The notes: a model not told the origin generated them from the sequence alone. DNA of 64,000 bases from Sneathiella sp. P13V-1 (GCF_015143595.1 NZ_WYEU01000005.1:1-64000); one strand, 5' to 3'. Positions 37,496 to 46,744 are shown, numbered from the stretch's first letter. Program-made: numbers and translations.

Positions 37496-38641
37496 TTATG
37501 CCTCCGCCTCAATTTTGCAAACAAATTTCTCTAGAGTTTCAAGTACAGAGCTGGTGTCTGCTTCTTGTGTAATAAAGGCATTGCCTATGGATTTCATTAG
37601 AATGAATGTGAGCTTGCCCTGATCTACCTTTTTATCCTGATACATGTGTTTCAGCAAATTCTCACTGTTCCAGATTATATTTTGAATTGAAGGAAGGTTT
37701 TTTAAAAGTCCAGTTGCATCATAATGTTGTTCAACGCGCTGGATGTCTTGCTGTTTCAGATGCCCAAGGGTTGCTGATAGATCCATCGCCATCAACATGC
37801 CAATAGCGACCCCCTCCCCGTGAACCAGTGAACCGCCATAACCTGTTTCTGCTTCTAGTGCATGGCCGAAGGTATGCCCAAGGTTGAGAAGGGCGCGAAC
37901 ACCGCCTTCGCGTTCGTCCTTTTGGACGATGTCGGCTTTTGCTTGAACGCTTCTTTTAACGGCCTCAATGCGGGCGGCTGTTTCCCCATGAATAACGGCA
38001 GCGCCGTTTTTTTCTAGCCATTCAAAAAATGCAAAATCACCGAGCAGGCCGTATTTCACAACTTCCGCATATCCAGCAAGCAGTTCCCGCTTGGACAGAG
38101 TGTTCAACATATCCACGTCAGCGAGAACCAGTTTGGGCTGATAAAACGCGCCGATCAGATTTTTGCCATATGGGCTGTTGATGCCGGTTTTGCCGCCAAC
38201 GGAGCTGTCTACCTGAGACAGAAGTGTTGTGGGGATCTGAATAAAATCAATACCCCGCCGCAATGTTGACGCAGCAAATCCTGTAAGGTCTCCAATCACG
38301 CCGCCGCCAAGGGCAATTAACGCCTCATCCCGGCCGACCTGCTTCTCCAGCAATGTGTCCATTAATTCCCCATATTGGGACATGGATTTAGTAGCCTCCC
38401 CGGCGGGAAGGGTAATGCTGCTATGTTCGACACCGGTTGCATTTAGACTGTCTTCAAGAGTTTTAAGGTGCAATGGTCCCACGACATCATCGGTAATGAT
38501 CGCAACACGTTTGCGTCTCAAAACCGGTGTAATAAACTCTCCTGCACGTGACAACAGATTTCCGCCAATACGGATGTCGTAAGCGCGACACCCAAGTGGG
38601 ACTCGAACGATCTGGTCTTCATCTGTAGTATTAGCTGGCAT
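37496..38641 (-). CDS. aroB: 3-dehydroquinate synthase
   Basis: A 381-residue NAD- and zinc-dependent enzyme of the shikimate pathway, converting DAHP to 3-dehydroquinate. Signatures are GGGVIGDLTGFAAST, GGKTGINSPYGKNLIGAFYQP, and zinc ligands in HTFGHALE and HGEGVAIGM. Its ATG lies inside the last codons of aroK (11-base overlap), showing translational coupling. Confidence 0.97.
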   Translation of the reverse strand: MPANTTDEDQIVRVPLGCRAYDIRIGGNLLSRAGEFITPVLRRKRVAIITDDVVGPLHLKTLEDSLNATGVEHSSITLPAGEATKSMSQYGELMDTLLEKQVGRDEALIALGGGVIGDLTGFAASTLRRGIDFIQIPTTLLSQVDSSVGGKTGINSPYGKNLIGAFYQPKLVLADVDMLNTLSKRELLAGYAEVVKYGLLGDFAFFEWLEKNGAAVIHGETAARIEAVKRSVQAKADIVQKDEREGGVRALLNLGHTFGHALEAETGYGGSLVHGEGVAIGMLMAMDLSATLGHLKQQDIQRVEQHYDATGLLKNLPSIQNIIWNSENLLKHMYQDKKVDQGKLTFILMKSIGNAFITQEADTSSVLETLEKFVCKIEAEA

Positions 38642-39209
38642 TTCCCGTACCCGGTTTATATTCCCGCAATGCAGAAATGATACTGTTCACAACTATTTCG
38701 TGAGGGCCTTCGCCGCTTTCAACAACAATATCTGCCTCAGAATAAATTGGATATCTTTGGTCCATTAAATTGGACAGTATTTCTCGCGGATCACCAGTGC
38801 GAAGTAGTGGGCGTGTGTTGCGTTTCATGCAGCGGTTCACAAGTGTATCCAAATCAGCTTTTAGCCAGACACTAACGGCTTTGCTTTTAATGAGTGCGCG
38901 CGTTTTGTCATTCATATAGGCACCGCCACCGGTTGCAAGAACATGACGGCTCCCGTCCAGAAGCCTGGAAATAACCTTTCTTTCACCATCGCGAAATTTC
39001 TCTTCACCGTGGCGTTCAAAAAATTCGCTGACAGTAAGATTGGATGCAGTTTCTATTTCAGCATCCGCATCTTTGAAAGGAAGGTTCAAGGCACTTGCCA
39101 ACCTACGCCCCACGGAACTTTTTCCCGCTCCCATTAATCCCACAAGTACGATGGTTTTTTGGTCGTTATTTGATCCCGCGTTAGAAGGGCGGGCACCATT
39201 TTTATTCAT
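38631..39209 (-). CDS. aroK: Shikimate kinase
   Basis: A 192-residue P-loop kinase phosphorylating shikimate. Walker A is GLMGAGKS at 24-31; the shikimate-binding D/R residues lie in DADAEIE and the GGGAYM tract. The extra 17 N-terminal residues are polar and probably disordered. It leads the aroK-aroB-CorC-like operon and is divergent from the small gene at 39405. Confidence 0.97.
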   Translation of the reverse strand: MNKNGARPSNAGSNNDQKTIVLVGLMGAGKSSVGRRLASALNLPFKDADAEIETASNLTVSEFFERHGEEKFRDGERKVISRLLDGSRHVLATGGGAYMNDKTRALIKSKAVSVWLKADLDTLVNRCMKRNTRPLLRTGDPREILSNLMDQRYPIYSEADIVVESGEGPHEIVVNSIISALREYKPGTGNAS

Positions 39210-39404
39210 TTAGTAGTTACCACAATTCACAATAATTACCCGGATCAGCATTTTTAGCAGTTGGGCAGTTGATGTATTTCCTAAAGGCGTGTTACTTCTG
39301 TAAGCCAAATTTATGCCATAATCACAGCATAGCAACACAAATAGCAAGGATATAGCAGTCTGTATCCTGAAAATGTGTGATCACCCCGGGGGTAATACAG
39401 GGAA

Positions 39405-39545
39405 ATGTCTAAAGTCTCACTGTTCCTACTGTTTCTCATCACTGCAATTATTGTAGGTGGTGGTGTGTTTCTGTCTGCGTGGGACATTCCCGCACCAACC
39501 GTGCCAGTAGAGCGGGTAATTCCAAATGATCAATTCCCGAAATAA
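39405..39545 (+). CDS. 46-residue single-pass membrane protein
   Basis: A short gene found by reading the gap: ATG 39405 to TAA 39543-39545, encoding MSKVSLFLLFLITAIIVGGG, then VFLSAWDIPAPTVPVERVIPNDQFPK. The first 25 residues form one membrane helix; the rest is a proline-rich periplasmic-type tail ending in P-x-x-x-FPK. I recall similar tiny proteins with a WDIPAP-like motif upstream of xerD in other alphaproteobacteria. The last 20 bases overlap the next gene, which supports real translation. Function unknown. Confidence 0.75.
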   Translation: MSKVSLFLLFLITAIIVGGGVFLSAWDIPAPTVPVERVIPNDQFPK

Positions 39546-41328
39546 AGTGTTCGGTAAAGCGGCCCTTGCAGGACTGCTTGTCTCAGCCGTTGCTTTAAGC
39601 GCAGCATCTGCTCAGGAGAAGCCGCGAAGTCTTGTGCCATCCTTTGTGGGGGGACAACTGGATAAACCTCTGCCCCAAGAGCCTGAAAATCAATTAGAAG
39701 CGCCCAAAGCGGAGTTCGAGACGAAACCTGCCAATGCGCCCACAATTGAAATTAATCAGTTGGGCGCTGTCCATCCGGTTTCCATTAGTCTGCTTCGGGA
39801 CGGGGCCGGTGCGCTTGGTTCTGACATGTGGCAAGGATCTGATCCGGCACTGGTTCAAATTCTCTATCAGAATTTAACGCAGCCAACAGCTTCACCTGCC
39901 TTAAATAGTCTGTATAAAAGATTTCTCATGACAGGTGGGGCTTTAATCGGTGCCACAGCCGACCAAAATGATACCATTCTTGACCTGCGTATGCAGAAGA
40001 TGTTGGAGGCGGGATGGACAAGCGATGTGATGGAGTTTGATCGTCGGCTCCCATCTGACGCGAAGAATGATAGCCGCACTTTGATAAAGTTGCAGGCCAT
40101 GCTGGCGGCAGGACAGACGGATTTAGCCTGCAAAGAGTTCGAGGCGCAGGAAAGTAATGGCCTTCAAAAAAACCTAGGCCAGAGAACCCGGTTTGAGATT
40201 TTTTGCCTTCTTAAAGCTGAAGATTTTGATCGTGCGGATGTTAAATATGCCCTGATGGAAGAGCTAGGTGATGTCGATCCCTTGTTCGCGGCCCTCTACG
40301 GTCGTGCGCATGGGGCAAAACTCGACCTTCCTGAAGATCCCATTTCCTGGTCCCCTCTAACAACAGTTTTATATACGCTGGGAGCATCAACAGTAGAAGT
40401 GCTTAGTCAGGACTTGAGCGGAACGGCTAATCTGAAAGCTGCTTATGGGGCGTATAAAGACCAAAAGGCGGATCTGTTTCCATTGGTGTCTGAGCTGTTT
40501 GTAGCGGGTGCGGCTTCGACATCGCAATTAGTGGAGAGCCTGCCTTTAGAGCAGCCTGAATACACAGCTACCGATCTTCAGAAATACAGCCAATATTATT
40601 CATTGCTTGCTGCGGTCAAGAATGCAGCGGCAGCGGAAGAGAAAGCAGCTGCATTGCTTGCACTGTGGAATGGCGCTGCTTCTGTGAATGATCTTCGAAT
40701 GTTGGGTGTATTGGCAATGCCTGAATTTGAAAGGCTGCCAGCCGGAGATTTCGGGGCTGATTTTAATCTTCAAGCTGTGAAGGTGGCTTTGTTATCTGGG
40801 CGTTCAGATCTTGCAAAAATTTGGGAACGCCGCGCCCGCCGCGCAGTATTCCAAGGAGCACCGGAGAATAGGCTTGAGGCCCGAGATCTGGTTGCCCGGA
40901 TAGATATGTACATGCTCCTTTCGCCTGAGCAGGGAATTGCCAAATGGACAGAAAATAGTCTTGAAGATTGGATAAAGGCATCCGAAGACCGGTCCGATCT
41001 GGCAGCCGCGGCGTCTTTACTTGTATCGCAATTGGAAGTGTTGGGAGTAGGTGTTGGTGAGCGTGACTGGATGCAGCTCATCCGTTTGGAGCAGCCGCTT
41101 AACGCGGTGAAAAGCAACCATAGTCTTGAAAATGCTGTGGTGATTGCCGCGTCTAACAAGCGCAAGGGGGAAACGGTTGCCCTGGCCACCATGCTGTTGA
41201 ACGGAACATCGTTGGATGAGATTTCTCTTACCTCCTTAAGAGCGGTCACAGCTGGTTTGAAAGCGGTAGGACTTGAAAATGATGCGCGTGGGATCGCGCT
41301 GGAAGCCTTTATCGCAAGAGGTATCTGA
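39526..41328 (+). CDS. Exported alpha-helical protein of unknown function
   Basis: A 600-residue protein with a signal peptide cleaved near ALSAASAQ, a proline-rich linker (about 30-75), then an almost all-helical body resembling a long helical repeat (SEL1/TPR-like) solenoid, though I see no canonical repeat motif. It overlaps the 46-residue gene upstream by 20 bases and shares TGATG with xerD downstream. Length and location match the uncharacterised protein often found before xerD in this class. Function unknown. Confidence 0.75.
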   Translation: MINSRNKVFGKAALAGLLVSAVALSAASAQEKPRSLVPSFVGGQLDKPLPQEPENQLEAPKAEFETKPANAPTIEINQLGAVHPVSISLLRDGAGALGSDMWQGSDPALVQILYQNLTQPTASPALNSLYKRFLMTGGALIGATADQNDTILDLRMQKMLEAGWTSDVMEFDRRLPSDAKNDSRTLIKLQAMLAAGQTDLACKEFEAQESNGLQKNLGQRTRFEIFCLLKAEDFDRADVKYALMEELGDVDPLFAALYGRAHGAKLDLPEDPISWSPLTTVLYTLGASTVEVLSQDLSGTANLKAAYGAYKDQKADLFPLVSELFVAGAASTSQLVESLPLEQPEYTATDLQKYSQYYSLLAAVKNAAAAEEKAAALLALWNGAASVNDLRMLGVLAMPEFERLPAGDFGADFNLQAVKVALLSGRSDLAKIWERRARRAVFQGAPENRLEARDLVARIDMYMLLSPEQGIAKWTENSLEDWIKASEDRSDLAAAASLLVSQLEVLGVGVGERDWMQLIRLEQPLNAVKSNHSLENAVVIAASNKRKGETVALATMLLNGTSLDEISLTSLRAVTAGLKAVGLENDARGIALEAFIARGI

Positions 41329-42224
41329 TGGTCGGCTATCTTGAGAGCTTTCTCGAGATGTTAGCGCTGGAGCGTGGGGCTGCAGAAAACACAATTGCCG
41401 CTTACCGCCGGGATCTGGAGAGTTTTGATGAGTATTTGTCTGGTACTCGGACCAGTGCGCAAGACGCTGAAGAGAGCGACCTTTCCAAATATGTGCAGAA
41501 TTTGGCGCGAGAGGGATTTAGCACCGCTACACAGGCGCGCCGAATTAGCGCGATAAAGCAGTTCTATATGTTTCTGCTGAATGAAAATATTCGTGCCGAC
41601 AACCCGGCGATGAACTTGGAAAGCCCGCAATCGGGACGCCGTCTTCCAAAATATCTGTCAGAAGAAGAGGTGGATCTGCTTCTAAATGGCGCGGAGGGTG
41701 AAAGTGCCGAAGATAAACGCCGTACCGCGCTTCTACACATTCTTTATGCAACAGGTTTACGTGTCAGCGAACTTGTCACCCTGCCTTTTCCAACCTTTGG
41801 AGAGGAAGATGATTTTATTATCGTGCGGGGTAAGGGAAATAAAGAGCGTCTGATTCCGGTAAATGACAGTGCGAAAAAAGCTCTAAACACATACTTGGAA
41901 GTGAGAGACAGCTTTATGGGGGAGGAGTATTCTAGTTGGTTATTTCCCTCTCGCGGAAAAAGTGGTCATTTGACCCGACAGAGGTTTGGTCAGATTCTAA
42001 AAGACTTGGCAATTGAAGTTGGACTAGAGCAAAAACGCGTTTCACCGCATGTTTTAAGGCATGCCTTTGCCAGTCACTTGTTGGCTCATGGTGCTGATTT
42101 GCGGTCACTTCAAAAGATGTTGGGGCATGCTGATATCTCCACAACACAGATTTACACCCATGTGTTAAAAGAGAGACTTGTTGGGTTGGTAAACCAGCAT
42201 CACCCTCTCGCAGGTGCGAAATAA
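41328..42224 (+). CDS. xerD: Tyrosine recombinase XerD
   Basis: A 298-residue site-specific recombinase that resolves chromosome dimers at dif with XerC. The N-terminal SAM-like domain spans 1-90. Catalytic residues: R145, K169, H241, R244 (HVLRHAF), H267 and Y276. Length and neighbours (aroK, aroB) are those of the chromosomal XerD, not a phage integrase. The ATG overlaps the previous stop by one base. Confidence 0.96.
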   Translation: MVGYLESFLEMLALERGAAENTIAAYRRDLESFDEYLSGTRTSAQDAEESDLSKYVQNLAREGFSTATQARRISAIKQFYMFLLNENIRADNPAMNLESPQSGRRLPKYLSEEEVDLLLNGAEGESAEDKRRTALLHILYATGLRVSELVTLPFPTFGEEDDFIIVRGKGNKERLIPVNDSAKKALNTYLEVRDSFMGEEYSSWLFPSRGKSGHLTRQRFGQILKDLAIEVGLEQKRVSPHVLRHAFASHLLAHGADLRSLQKMLGHADISTTQIYTHVLKERLVGLVNQHHPLAGAK

Positions 42225-42332
42225 TTTGCGAAAAATGACGGTGAAATCTTGACTCTTTCACGCGGTTGCAGCAATTTCCCTGCACAAAACACGAATAAAA
42301 CGTCATAAAATTACAAAAGCGAGGCTTTAGAA

Positions 42333-43319
42333 ATGAGTTTTACAACCCCTGAACTCTGCCCAACCCGTTTGAACCGTTGCGAACTGGCTGTGCCAGGTTC
42401 CAGCCCGAAATTCTTCGAAAAAGCGGCAAAATCAGACGCAGATGCTATTTTCCTGGACCTTGAAGACGCTGTTGCGCCAAGTGATAAGGAACAAGCCCGT
42501 AAAAACATCATCGAAGCGCTGAACGATATCGATTGGGGCGATAAGGTAATGTCTGTCCGTATCAACGGCCTGGATACACATTACATGTATCGCGATGTTG
42601 TCGATATTGTTGAAAAAGCGGGTGAGCGTCTTGACCTCATCATGATCCCGAAAGTGGGAACAGCTTCCGATATCTATGCCGTTGATATGCTGGTCACACA
42701 AATCGAAACAGCAATTGGTCGTAAAAAGCGCATTGGTTTCGAAATGATTATCGAAACAGCTCTTGGCATGCAGAACGTTCATGAAATCGCTGCAGCAAGT
42801 AAGCGTAACGAAAGCCTTCACTTTGGTGTAGCTGACTATGCTGCATCAACGAAAGCCCGCACAACATCCATCGGTGGCCCGAACCCACTTTACGGCGTCC
42901 TGACAGATCCTGCAGAAGATGGAAGCCGTGATTATCACTGGGGTGACATGTGGCACTATGCCATTGCACGTATGGTTGTTGCTGCCCGTGCAAATGGTTT
43001 GCGTGCCATTGACGGTCCTTTTGGTGATTTCTCTGATCCAGATGGGTTTACAGCGCACGGTAACCGTGCGGCGATCCTTGGTTGTGAGGGTAAATGGGCC
43101 ATCCACCCAAGTCAGATTGATCTGGCAAACAGCATCTTCACACCAGCTGAAGAAGAAGTGGCAAAAGGCCGCCGTATTCTGGAAGCAATGGAAAAAGCAC
43201 AGGCAGAAGGCGCTGGTGCCGTTGCGCTTGATGGTAAGTTGATTGATATCGCGTCCATCAAGCAGGCAGAAGCGCTTGTAAATCAGGCAGATATCATCTC
43301 CGCCCGTACAAAAGGCTAA
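42333..43319 (+). CDS. mcl1: L-malyl-CoA/beta-methylmalyl-CoA lyase
   Basis: A 328-residue CitE-like TIM-barrel lyase. RCELAVPGSSPKFFEKAAKS, LDLEDAVAP, VRINGLDT, and the C-terminal DGPFGDFSDPDGF and GKWAIHPSQI tracts match Mcl1 of photosynthetic alphaproteobacteria. It cleaves malyl-CoA to glyoxylate and acetyl-CoA and beta-methylmalyl-CoA to glyoxylate and propionyl-CoA. Its propionyl-CoA product would feed the mutase at 24321. Other enzymes of the ethylmalonyl-CoA pathway are not in the window, so the pathway is not proven. Confidence 0.9.
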   Translation: MSFTTPELCPTRLNRCELAVPGSSPKFFEKAAKSDADAIFLDLEDAVAPSDKEQARKNIIEALNDIDWGDKVMSVRINGLDTHYMYRDVVDIVEKAGERLDLIMIPKVGTASDIYAVDMLVTQIETAIGRKKRIGFEMIIETALGMQNVHEIAAASKRNESLHFGVADYAASTKARTTSIGGPNPLYGVLTDPAEDGSRDYHWGDMWHYAIARMVVAARANGLRAIDGPFGDFSDPDGFTAHGNRAAILGCEGKWAIHPSQIDLANSIFTPAEEEVAKGRRILEAMEKAQAEGAGAVALDGKLIDIASIKQAEALVNQADIISARTKG

Positions 43320-43358
43320 CAGCCTTTAATTTGCCTTAGTTCAAATTTAAAGAAATTT

Positions 43359-43401
43359 GGCGGAACCGCTTGTTGACGTGGCGGTTCCGCCTATTTATTA
43401 C
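43359..43401 (+). promoter_or_regulatory. Perfect 11-bp hairpin, mcl1 terminator, with candidate accA promoter in its loop
   Basis: GGCGGAACCGC (43359-43369) pairs with GCGGTTCCGCC (43381-43391) across an 11-base loop. The hairpin lies 40 bases after the mcl1 stop and is followed by TATTTATTA. The loop contains TTGACG (43373-43378), which is 17 bases from TATTAC (43396-43401), a good sigma-70 spacing. The element could end mcl1 transcription and start accA transcription. Confidence 0.55.
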
Positions 43402-43439
43402 TCATTGCCCACGAACGTGTAGCTGGAGAAAGTTTGAAC

Positions 43440-44399
43440 ATGGATAATTTCCTCGATTTTGAGAAACCGATTGCAGATCTGGAAGGCCGTATTCGGGACC
43501 TGGAAGGTCTTGATAGTGGTAGTGATCTCGAAATCAATGAGGATGTGGCGAAACTTCGTCAAAAAGCGTCACAACTTCTTAAATCAACTTATTCAAAACT
43601 CACGCCGTGGCAAAAAACCCAAGTGGCCCGCCATGTGGATCGCCCAAAGCTGAGCCAGATCATCGATCAATTGATCGAAGACTTTACTCCACTTGCAGGT
43701 GATCGCGGTTTTGCTGAAGATCAGGCTATTATTGGTGGCCTGGGCCGTTTCCGTGGTCGGTCCGTCATGGTGATTGGTACTGAAAAAGGTCACGATCTGG
43801 AAAGCCGCCTGAAGCACAATTTCGGCATGGCCCGTCCTGAAGGATATCGTAAAGCACAGCGCCTGATGAGCATGGCGGATCAATTTGGTATTCCAATCCT
43901 GACATTTGTGGATACGTCTGGTGCTTATCCGGGTATCGGTGCGGAAGAGCGCGGCCAAGCTGAAGCCATTGCCCGCTCCATTCAGGTCAGCATGGATGTG
44001 CGGGTGCCTGTGATCGCTTGTATTGTTGGCGAAGGTGGCTCTGGTGGCGCTGTTGCGCTTGCAACAGCGAACCGTGTCTTGATGTTTGAAAATGCGATCT
44101 ACTCTGTGATTTCTCCAGAAGGCTGCGCGGCGATCCTTTGGAAAACCCGTGAAAAAGCGCAGGATGCAGCAACTGCCATGAAGCTAACCGCTCAGGACCT
44201 GAAATCCCTCGGCATTATTGATGTCATCATTGAGGAGCCACTTGGTGGAGCCCAGCGTGATGTGCCGGGTGCTATCAATTCGATGGCGGACGTCCTTGAA
44301 AAAGAACTTGAAGCGCTGGATGCCAAAGAGCCGGGTGAGCTACGTGAGGAACGTCGCCGCAAATTCCTGGCCATGGGACGATTGGAAGATATGCAGTAA
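43440..44399 (+). CDS. accA: Acetyl-CoA carboxylase carboxyltransferase, alpha subunit
   Basis: A 319-residue subunit that with AccD transfers the carboxyl group from biotin to acetyl-CoA in the first step of fatty-acid synthesis. MDNFLDFEKPIADLEGRI is the usual N-terminus; GARPEGYRKAQRLM-like and GEGGSGGAVALATANRVLM tracts are the family core. ATG 43440 is preferred over TTG 43434, although GGAGAA suits either. AccD and the biotin subunits are elsewhere. Confidence 0.96.
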   Translation: MDNFLDFEKPIADLEGRIRDLEGLDSGSDLEINEDVAKLRQKASQLLKSTYSKLTPWQKTQVARHVDRPKLSQIIDQLIEDFTPLAGDRGFAEDQAIIGGLGRFRGRSVMVIGTEKGHDLESRLKHNFGMARPEGYRKAQRLMSMADQFGIPILTFVDTSGAYPGIGAEERGQAEAIARSIQVSMDVRVPVIACIVGEGGSGGAVALATANRVLMFENAIYSVISPEGCAAILWKTREKAQDAATAMKLTAQDLKSLGIIDVIIEEPLGGAQRDVPGAINSMADVLEKELEALDAKEPGELREERRRKFLAMGRLEDMQ

Positions 44400-44419
44400 A
44401 TTTGGACTGCAGGAGATTT

Positions 44420-44450
44420 TAAAAAGGAGCGGTTACCCGCTCCTTTTTTT
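44420..44450. terminator. Terminator after accA
   Basis: A stem AGGAGCGG / CCGCTCCT with a four-base loop, preceded by A's and followed by seven T's, sits between the convergent accA and SDR genes and can serve both. Confidence 0.85.
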
Positions 44451-44455
44451 GTGCC

Positions 44456-45295
44456 TCAAAGGCCTGATTTAAAGGCTGCGCCAAGTGCTTTTACGGATTC
44501 CTGATGCGGTGTCCAATGGCGACCACCGATCATGCCGCCATCAACGACCAGATCCGCTGCGTTCACAAAACTGGAGTGATCTGATGCGAAAAAGACTGCG
44601 GCGCGCGCGATATCTTCCGGCAATCCTGCTCGCGGAATGGGCTGTGCACCGCCTAGGACTTTTGCAGCCAGGACCGCACTGTCATCCGCCGCCTGACCCT
44701 TGAGCCCAAGGGCTTTTCCAAAAATACCGGTGGCTGTCGCGCCCGGCGATATTGAATTTACCCGGACATTGGATTCGCCAAGTTCCATAGCCGCACTTCT
44801 AGTGAGCTGGAGAACCGCTGATTTGGCAGCACTGTAGATCATGGATGTGGAATATCCTGCCAAATGACCTGCAATACTGGCGTTATTGATAATACTGCCT
44901 GCCTGTTGTTTTTTCATGATGGGGGCCACGTGTTTGATGCCAAGAAGGACACCGCCAAACAAGACCTCCATGGCTTTCATCGCATTTTCATAGTCAACGC
45001 CTTCAATACTGCCAACAGGCGCAGGGCCTCCAGCGTTGTTAAACAGTGCATCGATGCGGCCAAACCTTTCAAATGTCTGGTCCACCATATTTTTAACGTC
45101 TGCTTCCACGCTGACATCTGTTTTGATGAAAACAGCTTTTTCGCCCAAGCGGTCAGCGATGGCATTGCCTTCCTCTTCACGCCGTCCTGCAAAAACGACA
45201 GTTGCACCTTCTTCAATGAAGATTTCTACAGATCTAAGGCCAATGCCACTTGTGCCGCCGGTGATAATTGCGATTTTGTTGTCCAGCTGTCCCAT
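44456..45295 (-). CDS. Short-chain dehydrogenase/reductase
   Basis: A 279-residue classical SDR. TGGTSGIG near residue 12 binds NAD(P); NNAG, the catalytic Ser, and YSAAK supply the active site. The C-terminal VVDGGMIGG is typical. The substrate is unknown. It is monocistronic and convergent with accA, and 201 bases separate it from the divergent EAL gene. Confidence 0.9.
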   Translation of the reverse strand: MGQLDNKIAIITGGTSGIGLRSVEIFIEEGATVVFAGRREEEGNAIADRLGEKAVFIKTDVSVEADVKNMVDQTFERFGRIDALFNNAGGPAPVGSIEGVDYENAMKAMEVLFGGVLLGIKHVAPIMKKQQAGSIINNASIAGHLAGYSTSMIYSAAKSAVLQLTRSAAMELGESNVRVNSISPGATATGIFGKALGLKGQAADDSAVLAAKVLGGAQPIPRAGLPEDIARAAVFFASDHSSFVNAADLVVDGGMIGGRHWTPHQESVKALGAAFKSGL

Positions 45296-45496
45296 AAAAG
45301 GCGCCCCCCTGAAGTTATTATTTATTGTGGGGTAAGGTTACTTTGGGAAATTGTTTGGTGCAAATCTAAAAGGTTCGTGGGCGCAAAGCCATAGTTGCAG
45401 AACTTCCACTCCAATGCCCGATAGTTTTTCTTGATTGTTCAGTCTGCTTCTTGCGATAGTTAATGACACAGGGAAAACCGGCAAGGGAGTATACGA

Positions 45497-46699
45497 GTGC
45501 TTTATCATCTGGTGATAATTGCAGCCTATTTGATGACAGCTGTGGTCGTCGGGAGGCAACTTCCTTCATATGTTCCCGAAATTGAGCCAACAACAGGTTA
45601 TTGGGTGGGGGGTGCCTTATTTTTATTTTGCGCTCTGGCTCATGAGTTTATTATGCGCCGGGTTGAGCGTATCCAGATCGACAAAGAGCTGAAAAACCTG
45701 AGAAGAGATCTTTCTGCTGCTGAAATGGGGCTTGAGAAGCTGGACGTCGCCATCTCCTCCTTTGCTGGTGAAGATGAGAATATGGACGGTTTTGCGGATG
45801 AGATGAAGATGCTCCGCAAGTTGATGCGACAACTGTCCAGCGAAATGAAAGGCGGCAAGCTGGGTAAATCCCCTGAAAATGAAGTAAAGTCCACAGCGGC
45901 ACGGCCCACATTGGTTGCCAACCAGGGGCCTGGCATTGAAGAAATGGATGAACAGCGTCGTTCGGAAATTCTTGAAATTGTGCGTTCAGGGCTTCAGGAA
46001 AACAGGGTGGATCTCTATCTTCAGCCGATCGTGCGGCTGCCCCAGCGCCGAACAAAATATTACGAAGCCTTTTCCCGTATTCGTGGTCCGGAGGGGGATG
46101 TGATCACCCCCAAACAATATCTGGCTATCGCTGAAGAAGCAGGACTGGTCGGAACCATTGATAATCTTCTGCTTATTCGTTGTGTGCAGTTGATCCGGCG
46201 CATTCGCCAGAAAACAAATGACGTCGGATTCTTTGTGAATGTCTCTGCCCGCACAATGCGGGATTCGGCCTTTTTCCATCAGTTCGTAGAATTTCTGGAT
46301 CGCAATAGCGATTTGAAAAGTCATTTGATCCTAGAATTTGCTCAGGAAGATATCGATGGGGCGTCTCAGCAATTGAAAGAAGGTCTCGGGATGCTGGCGG
46401 AGATGGGATACACTTTCTCTATGGATCAGGTTATCCGCCTTGATATGAACTTTAAAGAACTGTCTGACAGCAATTTTAAATATCTGAAAGTATCTGCAGC
46501 TGACTTGATGCCGGGTGCCCATACTTTGCCAATGGACATTCACCCTGATGATCTACATGAGGCGTTGTCACGTGCTGAGATTGAGCTGATAGCGAGTCAA
46601 GTGGAAGACGAAGATACGGTTATTAGTCTTCTGGACGCAGATGTTGCTTTTGGTCAGGGCTACTTGTTCGGTGCTCCTAAGCCTCCGCAGGCAGGTTGA
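45497..46699 (+). CDS. Membrane-anchored EAL-domain protein, TipF-like, active site altered
   Basis: A 400-residue protein with two N-terminal membrane helices (about 3-20 and 35-52), a coiled coil (55-120), and an EAL domain (150-395). Expected catalytic residues E190, N248, E280, D310, K331 and E370 are present, but the canonical DDFGTG loop reads MDQVIRLD, so the second Asp is Gln311. This suggests a c-di-GMP receptor or weak enzyme rather than a normal phosphodiesterase. The architecture resembles TipF, a flagellar assembly factor of Caulobacter, and cheZ/cheY are close. The start is GTG 45497, supported by AAGGGAG seven bases upstream. Confidence 0.78.
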   Translation: MLYHLVIIAAYLMTAVVVGRQLPSYVPEIEPTTGYWVGGALFLFCALAHEFIMRRVERIQIDKELKNLRRDLSAAEMGLEKLDVAISSFAGEDENMDGFADEMKMLRKLMRQLSSEMKGGKLGKSPENEVKSTAARPTLVANQGPGIEEMDEQRRSEILEIVRSGLQENRVDLYLQPIVRLPQRRTKYYEAFSRIRGPEGDVITPKQYLAIAEEAGLVGTIDNLLLIRCVQLIRRIRQKTNDVGFFVNVSARTMRDSAFFHQFVEFLDRNSDLKSHLILEFAQEDIDGASQQLKEGLGMLAEMGYTFSMDQVIRLDMNFKELSDSNFKYLKVSAADLMPGAHTLPMDIHPDDLHEALSRAEIELIASQVEDEDTVISLLDADVAFGQGYLFGAPKPPQAG

Positions 46700-46744
46700 C
46701 CCAACGTATCTCGAACGGTTCTTTTAACTTTCACTATTCTTAAA

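Noticed and set aside
41328-42224. Integrase of a genomic island
   Set aside because: Length, catalytic residues and neighbours are those of housekeeping XerD; there is no tRNA, attachment repeat or cargo next to it.
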